From Serratia nevei (lineage in GTDB: Bacteria; Pseudomonadota; Gammaproteobacteria; Enterobacterales; Enterobacteriaceae), in contig NZ_CP149940.1 in the NCBI RefSeq assembly GCF_037948395.1, forward strand, positions 310,001-374,000: DNA of 64,000 nt, read 5' to 3'. A program made the translations under genes and the position numbers. Positions within the stretch are counted from its first letter, which is position 1, and the number at the start of each line of letters is the position of its first letter. Positions 1-8,700 of the stretch are shown one piece after another. The notes beneath the pieces are model-generated. The model saw nothing but the letters and a program-made list of their open reading frames with translations, did no database searches and was not told the DNA's origin.

Positions 1-78
1 ATTATTGATTTCGCCATCTGTGCTAGCATAGCGCCCCGCAACTGCAGAATCCCCGTTTAAAGATGTGGTGAACAACCG

Positions 79-1335
79 ATGAGTAGCAAACCCTCCATCC
101 TGCTTGATTTTAGCCTGCTGAAAACCAACCGGGCTTTCCGCGCGGTATTCTGCGCGCGCTTTATCTCCATTGTGGCGCTGGGGCTGATGGCGATCGCCAT
201 CCCGGTGCAGATCCAGGCGCTGACCGGTTCCACCCTGCAGGTCGGGCTGGCGGTGACGCTGGCCGGCGGCGGCATGTTCGCCGGGCTGCTGATGGGAGGC
301 GTATTGGCCGATCGCTATGAGCGGCGCCGGCTGATCCTGTTCGCGCGTTCCACCTGCGGCGTCGGCTTCGTCGGCCTGTGCCTCAACGCCCTATTGCCGT
401 CACCTTCGCTGGCGGCCATTTATCTGCTGGCGGTGTGGGACGGCTTCTTCGGCGCGGTGGGGGTGACGGCGCTGCTGGCGGCCACGCCGGCGCTGGTGGG
501 CCGCGAAAACATCGTGCAGGCAGGCGCCATCAGCATGCTGACGGTGCGCTTCGGCTCGATTCTTTCCCCGGCGATTGGCGGCCTGGTGATTGCCCATATG
601 GGCATTGCCTGGAACTACGGCCTGGCGGCGTTTGGCACCCTGTTGACGCTGCTGCCGCTGCTGAGCCTGCCGCAGCTGATGCCGCCGCCGCAGCCGCGTG
701 AACACCCGCTGCGCGCGTTGGCGGGCGGCTTCGCCTTCCTGTTCCAGAACAAGGTGATCGGCATGGTGGCGCTGATCGGCGCGCTGCTGACCATGGCCAG
801 CGCGGTGCGCGTGCTGTACCCGGCGATGGCGGAGAGCTGGCACATCGACGCTGCCCACCTCGGCTATATGTACGCCGCCGTGCCGCTCGGCGCGGCTATC
901 GGTGCGTTCACCAGCGGGCGCGTGGCGCACGTGGCGCGCCCCGGCTGGGTGATGCTGCTGACGGCGATCGCGGCGTTCGCCGCCATTGGCCTGTTCGGCC
1001 TGATGCCGTGGTACAGCCTGGCATTGCTGTGCCTGGTGGCGTTCGGCTACCTGAGCGCGCTGAACTCGCTGCTGCAATACGGCCTGATCCAGAGCCTGAC
1101 GCCGGACAACTTCCTCGGCCGCATCAACGGTCTGTGGACGGCGCAGAACGTGGTGGGCGATGCGCTGGGCGCATTATTGCTGGGGGCGATGGGCGCCTTC
1201 ATGCTGCCGGCGATGAGCGCCAGCGGTTTCGGCTTCGGCGCGGCGGTGCTCGGCATCCTGTTGCTGTTCGCCATGACCGGTTTGCGCCAGGTCACGCTGC
1301 ACAAACCGGAGCCGCAGCCCGCCACAGAAAAGTAG
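79..1335 (+). CDS. entS: Enterobactin exporter, MFS family (EntS)
   Basis: A 418-residue protein with about 12 hydrophobic segments and the MFS loop signature [11 protein letters not shown] after the second pair of helices. Its sequence and length resemble EntS (YbdA), the inner-membrane exporter that moves newly made enterobactin-type catecholate siderophores from cytoplasm to periplasm by proton antiport. The ATG at 79 has a GGTGA ribosome site 7-8 nt upstream. The divergently placed fepB of E. coli is not visible here because the window begins 78 nt upstream. It is followed in the same direction by entC, entE and entB, which supports a siderophore role. The exact substrate, whether enterobactin, chrysobactin or serratiochelin type, cannot be read from the sequence. 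Confidence 0.88.
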   Translation: MSSKPSILLDFSLLKTNRAFRAVFCARFISIVALGLMAIAIPVQIQALTGSTLQVGLAVTLAGGGMFAGLLMGGVLADRYERRRLILFARSTCGVGFVGLCLNALLPSPSLAAIYLLAVWDGFFGAVGVTALLAATPALVGRENIVQAGAISMLTVRFGSILSPAIGGLVIAHMGIAWNYGLAAFGTLLTLLPLLSLPQLMPPPQPREHPLRALAGGFAFLFQNKVIGMVALIGALLTMASAVRVLYPAMAESWHIDAAHLGYMYAAVPLGAAIGAFTSGRVAHVARPGWVMLLTAIAAFAAIGLFGLMPWYSLALLCLVAFGYLSALNSLLQYGLIQSLTPDNFLGRINGLWTAQNVVGDALGALLLGAMGAFMLPAMSASGFGFGAAVLGILLLFAMTGLRQVTLHKPEPQPATEK

Positions 1336-1351
1336 TCGAACGCGTTAAGAC

Positions 1352-1409
1352 AACGCTGTGGGATCAAATAGCAATGCTTATCATCGGCATGCGTAAAACC
1401 CACAGCGTT
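1352..1409. repeat. 11-bp perfect inverted repeat between entS and entC
   Basis: AACGCTGTGGG (1352-1362) is repeated in inverted form as CCCACAGCGTT (1399-1409), with 36 nt between the arms. It lies just after the entS stop. It could be a weak terminator of entS or a protein-binding site. The spacer is long for an intrinsic terminator and no clear U-tract follows. Confidence 0.6.
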
Positions 1410-1491
1410 TATGTCATGATTTCGAAATGAAAGAAGTGCTTACGTTTATTGACATAGCAAATATCGGCGAGTAATTTAGCGCGGAATTAAC

Positions 1492-1510
1492 TCAAATGAT
1501 AATCATTATT
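1492..1510 (+). promoter_or_regulatory. Fur box and promoter of entC
   Basis: TCAAATGATAATCATTATT matches 15 of 19 positions of the Fur consensus GATAATGATAATCATTATC. It overlaps a plausible sigma-70 promoter: TTAACT at 1487-1492, 17-nt spacer, TATATT at 1510-1515. It lies 38 nt before the entC start. Fur with ferrous iron would block this promoter, so entC-entE-entB should be expressed on iron starvation. Confidence 0.9.
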
Positions 1511-1547
1511 ATATTGGTTATCACTTCAAATCCTTGAGGGCGAAGCG

Positions 1548-2753
1548 ATGGATACTGCCGTGAACGACATCAATCGAAAGGAAATGCAGGAGCGCGAAGA
1601 ACACCGGTTCGCCGCTGATTTTTCTCCGGCGTCGGGCTTCTTCTTTACCTCTCCTTTCCGCAGCTTGACCACCACCGGTTGTTTCAGCCGCATTCGCCTG
1701 CCGGCCGCAGACGGCGCCGACCTGAACGGCGAGTTCCAGCGCAGCGTACGGCAGGCGTTTGCCGAGGCCCGGCAGGCCGGCATCAAAAAACCGCTGCTGT
1801 GCGGCGCCATACCTTTCGATACCCGGCAGCCTTCGGCGCTGTTTATTCCGCAGCAGAGCCGTTGGTTCGATCGCGCCGCCTTTATGGCCGGCGTTCGGCC
1901 GCCGGCGAACGGCCCTGAACTGGCCGGCGTGACGGAGCTGCCGCAGCAGCAGCCGTTTATGAACATGGTCAGCGACGCCGTCGACGCGATGAAGGCCGGC
2001 GAACTGGATAAAGTGGTGCTGTCGCGCCTGCTGGAGATCGAAACGCGCCAGCCGGTGGATCGCCATGCGCTGATGGCGCGCGTGATTGCCCAGAACCCGC
2101 ACGGTTTCCATTTCCATGTGCCGCTGGAGCAGGGCGCGCTGTTGGGCGCCAGCCCGGAGCTGCTGCTGCGCCAGGACGGCGGCCGTTTCTATTCCAACCC
2201 GCTGGCCGGTTCCGCCCGGCGCGAGGCTGACCCGCAGCGCGATCGCGAAGTGGGAGAGCGGCTGATGGCCTCGGCGAAAGATCGCCACGAGCATCGCATC
2301 GTCACCGAAAGCATGCGTGACGTGCTGGCCGGCCGCTGCCGTTACCTGAACGTGCCGCACACCCCTGAATTGTTGACCACCACGACGCTGTGGCATCTCT
2401 CTACGCCGATCGACGGCGAGGCGGCGTCTCCAGATGAAAATGCCCTGTCGCTGGCCTGCCTGCTGCACCCGACGCCGGCGCTGTGCGGCATGCCGACGGC
2501 CGAGGCGCACGCCCTGATCGGCAAGCTGGAACCGTTCGATCGCGGCCTGTTCGGCGGCATCGTCGGCTGGTGCGACGACGAAGGCAACGGCGAGTGGGTA
2601 GTGACTATCCGCTGCGGCACCGTTGACGGCAACCGGGTGCGGTTGTTCGCCGGCGCCGGCATCGTGGAAGACTCTTCACCCGAATCTGAATGGCATGAAA
2701 CAGGCACCAAACTCAGCACCATTCTGCGTGCCTTTGGTATGAATCAAGGATAA
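1548..2753 (+). CDS. entC: Isochorismate synthase EntC
   Basis: This 401-residue protein belongs to the chorismate-binding (MenF/EntC/TrpE-like) family. It converts chorismate to isochorismate, the first step of 2,3-dihydroxybenzoate synthesis. Recognisable motifs are KVVLSR in mid-protein, PTPALCGMP, and the C-terminal Mg/chorismate motif [16 protein letters not shown]. Length is close to E. coli EntC (391). The ATG at 1548 follows a purine-rich GAGGGCGAAG ribosome site. It sits directly behind a Fur box, and entE follows after 7 nt, so the three ent genes form one iron-regulated operon. Confidence 0.95.
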   Translation: MDTAVNDINRKEMQEREEHRFAADFSPASGFFFTSPFRSLTTTGCFSRIRLPAADGADLNGEFQRSVRQAFAEARQAGIKKPLLCGAIPFDTRQPSALFIPQQSRWFDRAAFMAGVRPPANGPELAGVTELPQQQPFMNMVSDAVDAMKAGELDKVVLSRLLEIETRQPVDRHALMARVIAQNPHGFHFHVPLEQGALLGASPELLLRQDGGRFYSNPLAGSARREADPQRDREVGERLMASAKDRHEHRIVTESMRDVLAGRCRYLNVPHTPELLTTTTLWHLSTPIDGEAASPDENALSLACLLHPTPALCGMPTAEAHALIGKLEPFDRGLFGGIVGWCDDEGNGEWVVTIRCGTVDGNRVRLFAGAGIVEDSSPESEWHETGTKLSTILRAFGMNQG

Positions 2754-2760
2754 CGACAAG

Positions 2761-4389
2761 ATGAGCATTGCCTTTACCCCCTGGCCGGCGGAGTTCGCCA
2801 GCCGCTATCGCGAACGCGGCTACTGGACTGACAAGCCGCTGACCGAGATCCTCGACCGCCAGGCCAACAACGACGCCCCGGCGATTATCGACGCCCAGGG
2901 CAGCCTGACCTACCGCGAGCTGCAGCAGCGCGCCGATCGCCTGGCGGCCGCTCTGCTGCGCCGCGGCGTGAAATCCGGCGACACCGCGTTGGTGCAGCTG
3001 GGCAACGTGGCGGAGTTCTATATCGTGTTCTTCGCGCTGCTGAAAATTGGCGTGGCGCCGGTCAACGCGCTATTCAGCCATCAGCGCAGCGAGCTGAACG
3101 CCTATGCCGAGCAGATCAAACCGGCGCTGCTGATCGCCGATCGCCAGCACGGGCTGTTTGCCGACGATCAATTCCTGAGCGCCTTCCGCGATGCGCATCC
3201 TTCGCTGCGGGTTGTGGCGCTGCGCAGCCAGCCCGAGGGTGAACTGGCGCTAGCCGCCTGGCTGGACGAAGCGAGCGACGGTTTCGTCGCGCAGCCTTCC
3301 GCGGCCGATCAGGTGGCGTTCTTCCAGCTTTCCGGCGGCAGCACCGGTACGCCGAAGCTGATCCCGCGCACTCACAATGATTACTACTACAGCATTCGCC
3401 ACAGCGTGGAGATCTGCCGTTTCGACGCGCAGACCCGCTATCTGTGCGCGCTGCCGGTGGCGCACAACTACCCGATGAGCTCGCCGGGCGTGTTGGGCGT
3501 GTTTTATGGCGCGGGGCTGGTGGTGTTCGCCGCCGATCCGGACGCCGGGCAGTGCTTCCGCCTGATCGAACGGCACCAAATCAACGTGACGGCGCTGGTG
3601 CCGCCGGCGGTCACGCTGTGGCTGCAGGCGATCGAAGAGTGGGGCGGCAATGCCCAGCTTGCCAGCCTGAAACTGCTGCAGGTGGGCGGCGCCAAGCTGG
3701 GCGAAACGCTGGCGGCGCGCATTCAGAACGAAATCGGCTGCCAACTGCAGCAGGTGTTCGGCATGGCGGAAGGGCTGGTGAACTACACCCGGCTGGACGA
3801 CGACGAACGCCACATCCTGACGACGCAAGGGCGGCCGATGTCGCCGGACGACGAAGTGTGGGTGGCGGATGACGACGGCAATCCGTTGCCGGCGGGCGAG
3901 GTCGGGCGGTTGATGACGCGCGGGCCTTATACCTTCCGCGGTTACTACCAGAGCCCGGCGCACAACGCCGACGCCTTCGACGCCGACGGTTTCTACTGCT
4001 CCGGCGATCTGATCAGCATCAGCGAAGACGGCTATATCACCGTGCAGGGGCGGCAGAAAGATCAGATCAACCGCGGCGGAGAGAAGATCGCCGCCGAGGA
4101 GATCGAGAACCTGCTGCTGCGTCATCCGGACGTGATCAACGCCGCGCTGGTGTCGATGCCGGACGCGCTGATGGGGGAGAAGAGCTGCGCCTATATCATC
4201 GCCAACGCGCCGCTGAAGCCGGTGGTGCTGCGTCGCCACCTGCGCGAGCAGGGCGTGGCGGACTTCAAACTGCCGGATCGCTTTATTCAGGTGGACAGCC
4301 TGCCGCTGACCCCGGTCGGCAAAGTGGACAAAAAACGGCTGCGCCAGCAGCTCGACGCGCAACTACAGACTCAGGCTCAGGGAGATTAA
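2761..4389 (+). CDS. entE: 2,3-dihydroxybenzoate-AMP ligase EntE
   Basis: A 542-residue stand-alone adenylation enzyme of the ANL superfamily. It activates 2,3-dihydroxybenzoate with ATP and loads it onto the aryl-carrier domain of EntB. Visible core motifs are the phosphate-binding loop [18 protein letters not shown], the FYCSGDL motif (A7) and [14 protein letters not shown] (A8) with the hinge aspartate. [10 protein letters not shown] near the C-terminus contains the catalytic A10 lysine. Length and N-terminal [18 protein letters not shown] match EntE/DhbE/VibE. It lies between entC and entB with gaps of 7 and 3 nt, which implies coupled translation. Confidence 0.95.
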   Translation: MSIAFTPWPAEFASRYRERGYWTDKPLTEILDRQANNDAPAIIDAQGSLTYRELQQRADRLAAALLRRGVKSGDTALVQLGNVAEFYIVFFALLKIGVAPVNALFSHQRSELNAYAEQIKPALLIADRQHGLFADDQFLSAFRDAHPSLRVVALRSQPEGELALAAWLDEASDGFVAQPSAADQVAFFQLSGGSTGTPKLIPRTHNDYYYSIRHSVEICRFDAQTRYLCALPVAHNYPMSSPGVLGVFYGAGLVVFAADPDAGQCFRLIERHQINVTALVPPAVTLWLQAIEEWGGNAQLASLKLLQVGGAKLGETLAARIQNEIGCQLQQVFGMAEGLVNYTRLDDDERHILTTQGRPMSPDDEVWVADDDGNPLPAGEVGRLMTRGPYTFRGYYQSPAHNADAFDADGFYCSGDLISISEDGYITVQGRQKDQINRGGEKIAAEEIENLLLRHPDVINAALVSMPDALMGEKSCAYIIANAPLKPVVLRRHLREQGVADFKLPDRFIQVDSLPLTPVGKVDKKRLRQQLDAQLQTQAQGD

Positions 4390-4392
4390 TCG

Positions 4393-5253
4393 ATGGCCAT
4401 TCCAAAACTTAATGATTACGCGCTGCCGACGGCGGACGAACTGCCGCAAAATAAAGTCACCTGGCAGGTAGAACCGCAGCGCGCCGCGCTGCTGATCCAC
4501 GACATGCAGCAGTATTTCCTCAATTTCTGGGGCGAAGACAGCGCGCTGATTAAACAGGTGGTGGAGAACATCGCCAACCTGCGCCGCTACTGCAAACAGC
4601 AGGGCATTCCGGTGTTCTATACCGCGCAGCCGAACCAGCAGAGCGATGAAGATCGCGCGCTGTTGAACGACATGTGGGGGCCGGGCCTGAACAAACACCC
4701 CGAGCAGCAGGCGGTGACCGCCGCGCTGGCGCCGGACGAAGACGACACGGTGCTGGTGAAATGGCGCTACAGCGCCTTCCACCGCTCGCCGCTGCAGGAG
4801 ATCCTGCAGGAGTCCGGCCGCGATCAGCTGATCATCTGTGGCGTGTATGCGCACATCGGCTGCCTGACCACCGCCATCGACGCCTTCATGCGCAATATCC
4901 AGCCGTTCATGGTGGCCGATGGCCTGGCGGACTTCTCGCGCGACGAACACCTGATGGCGCTGCGTTACACCGCCGGCCGCTGCGGCCGGGTGGTGACCAC
5001 CGCGTCTCTGTTGCCGGCTGCCGGTATCGCCAGCATCGATGCGCTGCGTCAGCAGATCCTGCCGCTGCTTGACGAGGACAGCGAAGACATGGGCAACGAT
5101 GAGAACCTGATCGATTACGGCCTGGATTCGGTGCGCATCATGGAGCTGGCGACCCGCTGGCGCAAGATCCGCGGCGACATTGACTTTATCGCGCTGGCGC
5201 GCAACCCGACCATCGACAGCTGGTGGGCGCTGCTTTCCGAAGAGAAAGCCTGA
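4393..5253 (+). CDS. entB: Isochorismatase / aryl carrier protein EntB
   Basis: This 286-residue bifunctional protein has an N-terminal isochorismatase domain (about residues 1-205; [10 protein letters not shown] contains the catalytic Asp and KWRYSAF the Lys). A C-terminal aryl-carrier domain follows. The phosphopantetheine site is the serine of [11 protein letters not shown] (Ser246 by this numbering). The first domain makes 2,3-dihydro-2,3-dihydroxybenzoate; the second carries the activated aryl acid to the NRPS. The next enzyme, the EntA dehydrogenase, normally follows entB but is not present here. Confidence 0.95.
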   Translation: MAIPKLNDYALPTADELPQNKVTWQVEPQRAALLIHDMQQYFLNFWGEDSALIKQVVENIANLRRYCKQQGIPVFYTAQPNQQSDEDRALLNDMWGPGLNKHPEQQAVTAALAPDEDDTVLVKWRYSAFHRSPLQEILQESGRDQLIICGVYAHIGCLTTAIDAFMRNIQPFMVADGLADFSRDEHLMALRYTAGRCGRVVTTASLLPAAGIASIDALRQQILPLLDEDSEDMGNDENLIDYGLDSVRIMELATRWRKIRGDIDFIALARNPTIDSWWALLSEEKA

Positions 5254-5269
5254 TTTTAATAACGAAAGA

Positions 5270-5289
5270 GGGCGGCCGAGCGGCCGCCC
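5270..5289 (+). repeat. GC-rich hairpin between entB and yncE-like gene
   Basis: GGGCGGCCG and CGGCCGCCC are complementary with a 2-nt centre, forming a strong stem of 8-9 bp. No U-tract follows, and the ribosome site of the next gene begins at 5302. It is more likely an mRNA 3'-end stabiliser or a partial attenuator than a full terminator. Confidence 0.6.
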
Positions 5290-5313
5290 CGTTGGCTCTA
5301 TAAGGAGATTTCG

Positions 5314-6378
5314 ATGAATACTTTGATCACCAAGGGAAAACGTGCGGCATTCCCGCTGATGCTGCTGTCCACGCTGCTGTTCTCCAATACGCTGCTGGCG
5401 CAGACCGCGCCGGAAGTGCTGCGCAAGCCGGTTGGCAAGGGCGCCTATGAAATGGCCTACAGCCCGAGCGAGAACGCGCTCTACCTGGCCACGTCGCAGA
5501 GCCGCAAGCTGGACAAGGGCGGCATCGTTTACCGTCTGGATCCGACCACGCTGGACGTGACCCAAATTATCCATAACGACATCAAACCGTTCGGCGCCGC
5601 CGTCAACGCCAAGACCGGCACGCTGTTCTTCGGCAACACCGTCAATAACTCGGTGACCGCCATCGACGCCAAGACCGGCGACGTGAAAGGCCGCCTGGTG
5701 CTGGACGCGCGCAAGCGTTCCGAGACCGTCAAGCCGCTGGCGCCGCGCGAACTGGTGGCGGATGCCGACAGCGATACCCTGTACATCACCGGGCTGGGTG
5801 AATCCAGCGTGGTGTGGGTGGTGGACGGTAAGGATCTGACCCTGCGCGCCACCGTGACCGACACCGGCAAATACGGCACCGGCCTGGCGCTGGACGCCGC
5901 CGCCAAGCGCCTGTACGTCACCAACGCCGACGGCGAACTGGTGACCATCGACACCCAATCCAACAAGGTGCTGTCGCGCAAGAAGCTGGATGAGTCCAAA
6001 GAGCACTTCTTCCTGAACATCAGCCTGGATACCGCTACCCATCGCGCGTTCATCACCGATTCCAAGCAGCCGCAGGTGCTGGTGGTGGATACCCGCAACG
6101 GCAACGTTCTGAGCAAGATCGACGTGCCGGAATCGCTGGCGGTGCTGTTCAACCCGGCGCGCAATGAAGTTTACGTCACCCATCGCCAGGCGGGCGAAGT
6201 GAGCGTAATCGACGCCAAGAGCTACAAGGTGCTGAACACCATCAAGACGCCGACCCACCCGAACAGCCTGGCGCTGTCGCCGGACGGCCAGACGCTGTAC
6301 GTCAGCGTCAAGCAGGCTTCCAGCCGCGAGAAAGAAGCCACCGCGCCGGACGACGTGATCCGCGTAGCGCTGAAATAA
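5314..6378 (+). CDS. yncE: YncE-like periplasmic beta-propeller protein
   Basis: A 354-residue protein with an N-terminal Sec signal peptide (hydrophobic LMLLSTLLFSNTLLAQ, probable cleavage after LLA near residue 29). Repeated YVTN-type propeller blades follow (LYVTNADGELVTID, VYVTHRQAGEVSVID, SLALSPDGQTLYVS). Length and sequence match E. coli YncE (353 residues), a seven-bladed periplasmic protein whose gene is known as iron-responsive; biochemical function is unsettled. It has a good AAGGAG ribosome site. The place directly after entCEB, where entA would be expected, suggests co-expression with siderophore genes. Confidence 0.85.
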   Translation: MNTLITKGKRAAFPLMLLSTLLFSNTLLAQTAPEVLRKPVGKGAYEMAYSPSENALYLATSQSRKLDKGGIVYRLDPTTLDVTQIIHNDIKPFGAAVNAKTGTLFFGNTVNNSVTAIDAKTGDVKGRLVLDARKRSETVKPLAPRELVADADSDTLYITGLGESSVVWVVDGKDLTLRATVTDTGKYGTGLALDAAAKRLYVTNADGELVTIDTQSNKVLSRKKLDESKEHFFLNISLDTATHRAFITDSKQPQVLVVDTRNGNVLSKIDVPESLAVLFNPARNEVYVTHRQAGEVSVIDAKSYKVLNTIKTPTHPNSLALSPDGQTLYVSVKQASSREKEATAPDDVIRVALK

Positions 6379-6404
6379 TCCCGCTCAGGGTAAGCGCACA
6401 CCGA

Positions 6405-6439
6405 ACAGGCGAAGCGGCGACGCTCCGCCTGTTTTTTTT
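6405..6439 (+). terminator. Rho-independent terminator after yncE-like gene
   Basis: ACAGGCG-AAGCG pairs with CGCT-CCGCCTGT around a short loop and is followed by eight T residues. It closes the siderophore/yncE transcription unit. Confidence 0.9.
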
Positions 6440-6499
6440 CGCCCCAGGATCTGCGGTATAAAGTGTGCATTGATCCGTTAACCCGAAGGAACGTTGGTT

Positions 6500-7117
6500 A
6501 TGCCCGCCTCGCGCACCACGCTGTTGTTGTTCGTTATCACCCTGCTGCTGCTGGCCGTGTTGATCCACAGCGGCATCCGCCCTTACGATCGCACCACCTG
6601 GCTGATGGAGGTGGCGCCGGTTTTGATCGCCTTGCCGCTGCTGTGGCTGACCCATCGCCGTTATCCGCTGACGCCGCTGCTCTACACGCTGATTTTCTTC
6701 CATGCGCTGATCCTGATTTTCGGCGGCATGTACAGCTACGCCCGCGTGCCGCTGGGGTTTGAGGTGCAGCAGTGGCTGGATCTTGGCCGCAACCCATACG
6801 ACAAACTGGGGCATTTCTTCCAGGGGCTGGTGCCGGCGCTGGTGGCGCGCGAAATCCTGCTGCGCGGCGGCTATGTGCAGGGCCGCAAGATGCTGGGCTT
6901 TGTGGTGTGCTGCATCGTACTGGCCATCAGCGCCGTGTATGAGCTGATCGAGTGGTGGGCGGCGCTGGCGCTGGGCCAGGGCGCCGACGAGTTTCTCGGC
7001 ACCCAGGGCGACCCGTGGGACACCCAGTCCGATATGTTCTGCGCGCTGCTCGGCGCGCTATGCGGTTTGCTGCTGCTCGCCGGCTGGCAAGACCGGCAAA
7101 TTCGCCGCCTACGCTGA
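6500..7117 (+). CDS. yjdF: YjdF/DUF2238 family inner-membrane protein
   Basis: A 205-residue protein with about six predicted membrane segments and the family-typical polar stretches YDKLGHFFQG, YELIEWW and GTQGDPWDTQSDMFCALLG. It belongs to the DUF2238/YjdF membrane family, whose function is unknown. The ATG at 6500 is preferred over a TTG at 6494 because the AAGGA ribosome site (6486-6490) is 9 nt upstream of the ATG and too close to the TTG. It is a single-gene unit between two terminators. The symbol rests on family similarity; the genomic position differs from E. coli yjdF. Confidence 0.8.
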   Translation: MPASRTTLLLFVITLLLLAVLIHSGIRPYDRTTWLMEVAPVLIALPLLWLTHRRYPLTPLLYTLIFFHALILIFGGMYSYARVPLGFEVQQWLDLGRNPYDKLGHFFQGLVPALVAREILLRGGYVQGRKMLGFVVCCIVLAISAVYELIEWWAALALGQGADEFLGTQGDPWDTQSDMFCALLGALCGLLLLAGWQDRQIRRLR

Positions 7118-7139
7118 GTATTTTCCAACGTTGCTCAGG

Positions 7140-7162
7140 CCCGCCTTATGGCGGGTTTTTTT
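7140..7162 (+). terminator. Rho-independent terminator after yjdF-like gene
   Basis: CCCGCC-TTAT-GGCGGG followed by seven T residues. It marks the left edge of the AT-richer accessory region. Confidence 0.92.
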
Positions 7163-7379
7163 ATTTATGCTCAGTTTGTTAATCCACTTTATGCGTGCAT
7201 TGAATTAGAAAAAGGCTGCAAAATTCACTCTGTGAATTGTATGGTGAGATTGAATATGTATTTGTTTTTATTGTATTTTATTCTTTTTGTTAAGAATTTT
7301 CTTATCATTTGCGCTATGCTAATATTGCCACGTTTGATAGGGGCTAATGGGCGTTAACCAGTTTATCGCGCAGGGAATT

Positions 7380-8168
7380 ATGAGATACATAATTAATAAT
7401 AATATTAAATATCATGAAGATAGATCGGAGCTGATCTCGCTGCATGACGACATTCCGCCGATTGTGCTGACGGCCACGCTGAACCGCCTGCTTTCCGCCC
7501 TGGTGCGCAACAATAATCTGGTGCTTTCCCGCGAAACGCTGCTGACGCAGGTGTGGGAGGCACATGGCCAGGTCGCTTCCGGCAACAACCTCAACAACAC
7601 CATTTCGATTCTGCGCAAAGCATTCTCTTCGCTCGGCGAGGAAGAGATCATCGTCACCCTGCCGCGGCAGGGGTTTATGTTTACCGCTCGCGAGCTGAAG
7701 ACGACAGATAGCCAGGCGGAGGCGCTGATGGTGCAGAACGCGGCGCCCGTCGGCGAGGCCGCGCCTGCTGCAGAGCCCACGGCTAGATTGACGCGCTTCA
7801 AACGCATTGGGCTGAGCGGGTTGCTGCTGTTGGCCGCAGGAAGCGGGATCTGGGCCTGGCAGGACAGCGGCTATGCGCCGCTCAGCGCGATGGCGGTGGG
7901 CAACATCGGCAGCTGTGAGATCAAGTTTGTTACCTCATACCACAAGCCAGGGCCGGGTGAGGTTGATTTAAGCCGTTTGAAAGGGCTCTTGGAGCAGAAA
8001 AACATCCCATGCAATGTGCCGGCAACAGTGTTGTATTACGACAGCAAATTCATTTTGCCGAATGCCGCTGGGCGGTTCCGATCGTTCTACTTTTATTATT
8101 GCCCACAGGCAAAGATGAAGGTTGGGGAAGCACAGTGCGAGAATTTCCATGAAAACCAGAGTTTGTAG
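7380..8168 (+). CDS. ToxR/CadC-type membrane-anchored transcription regulator
   Basis: By this start it has 262 residues. An N-terminal OmpR/PhoB-type winged helix (about 1-104; RETLLTQVWE, NNLNNTISILRK, VTLPRQGF) is followed by a Pro/Ala-rich linker, one membrane helix (about 143-161) and a periplasmic domain with Cys179, 211, 241 and 253. Such one-component regulators bind DNA while sensing periplasmic signals. The start at 7380 is chosen because MRYIINNNIKY aligns residue for residue with the N-terminus of the regulator at 8701-9456; an in-frame ATG at 7347 would add 11 residues. The upstream DNA is very AT-rich. The next gene overlaps its end. Target genes are not known; the fimbrial operon beside it is the obvious candidate. 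Confidence 0.85.
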   Translation: MRYIINNNIKYHEDRSELISLHDDIPPIVLTATLNRLLSALVRNNNLVLSRETLLTQVWEAHGQVASGNNLNNTISILRKAFSSLGEEEIIVTLPRQGFMFTARELKTTDSQAEALMVQNAAPVGEAAPAAEPTARLTRFKRIGLSGLLLLAAGSGIWAWQDSGYAPLSAMAVGNIGSCEIKFVTSYHKPGPGEVDLSRLKGLLEQKNIPCNVPATVLYYDSKFILPNAAGRFRSFYFYYCPQAKMKVGEAQCENFHENQSL

Positions 8169-8643
8169 GCGGATTTGGCAGTATCGGTTAGCACTGTTAA
8201 GCGCGGTGACCATACTGATTTTCGCTATAGCCGGGTATAGGCTGTTTGTTAAACCGCAGATACCGGAATGCCGTGCGGTGGTACAGATAACGAACACGAT
8301 GCCGAATGAAGTCTGGAAACGCTTGCTGCTGGTCAGTATCGTGCCGGACGGCCCACGCAAAGCCACTGTGTTGCTTAACGGCAGTTTTTATCAAGGGGAT
8401 ACGCGTTACGATATCAGCCGGGCTGTGGCGTTATCGTATCAACGACAGGGGAGTAACTATGTATTGCGTGTTGACGAAAACATCAGAAAGTCGGCAGATA
8501 CGGTGACGAAAGATGAGATGAATCGGCGGCTGCCCGCGGTGGGGGCGTTGTATCATTTGCGTATCGAGCAGGTTGATCGTTACCACTATCTGGTGAGCAA
8601 CAATTATTCACCGTGGTTTGTTTGCGCGACCAAAGAGGAATAA
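8149..8643 (+). CDS. FidL-like single-span membrane protein
   Basis: A protein of about 164 residues with one N-terminal membrane helix (about residues 13-33) and a periplasmic domain carrying two cysteines (PEC near the membrane, WFVC near the end). The ATG at 8149 overlaps the 3' end of the upstream ToxR-like regulator by 20 nt, so the two are translationally coupled. The arrangement resembles the marT-fidL pair of Salmonella SPI-3 and yqeI-yqeJ of E. coli. There a small membrane protein accompanies a ToxR-type regulator. A role as co-sensor or effector, like ToxS for ToxR, is inferred. A longer in-frame start exists at 8122. Confidence 0.7.
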   Translation: MKTRVCRRIWQYRLALLSAVTILIFAIAGYRLFVKPQIPECRAVVQITNTMPNEVWKRLLLVSIVPDGPRKATVLLNGSFYQGDTRYDISRAVALSYQRQGSNYVLRVDENIRKSADTVTKDEMNRRLPAVGALYHLRIEQVDRYHYLVSNNYSPWFVCATKEE

Positions 8644-8666
8644 CTCCCCCGGCATTGCCGGGGGAG
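8643..8666. terminator. Strong GC hairpin between convergent regulator genes
   Basis: CTCCCCCGGC-ATT-GCCGGGGGAG, a perfect 10-bp stem, lies directly after the FidL-like stop and before the stop of the convergent regulator at 8701. No long T-run follows. It probably acts as a shared transcription barrier. Confidence 0.65.
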
Positions 8667-8700
8667 CAGTTTGGTGACCCTGGGGGATAATTCGTAAAAT

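Noticed and set aside
4363..6258. A 631-codon minus-strand ORF across entB and yncE
   Set aside because: It spans two well-supported genes on the other strand and shows only His/Val/Gln-rich shadow sequence.
7148..7357. 69-codon ORF after the yjdF-like gene
   Set aside because: It starts inside a terminator and translates AT-rich promoter DNA into a hydrophobic peptide without a ribosome site.
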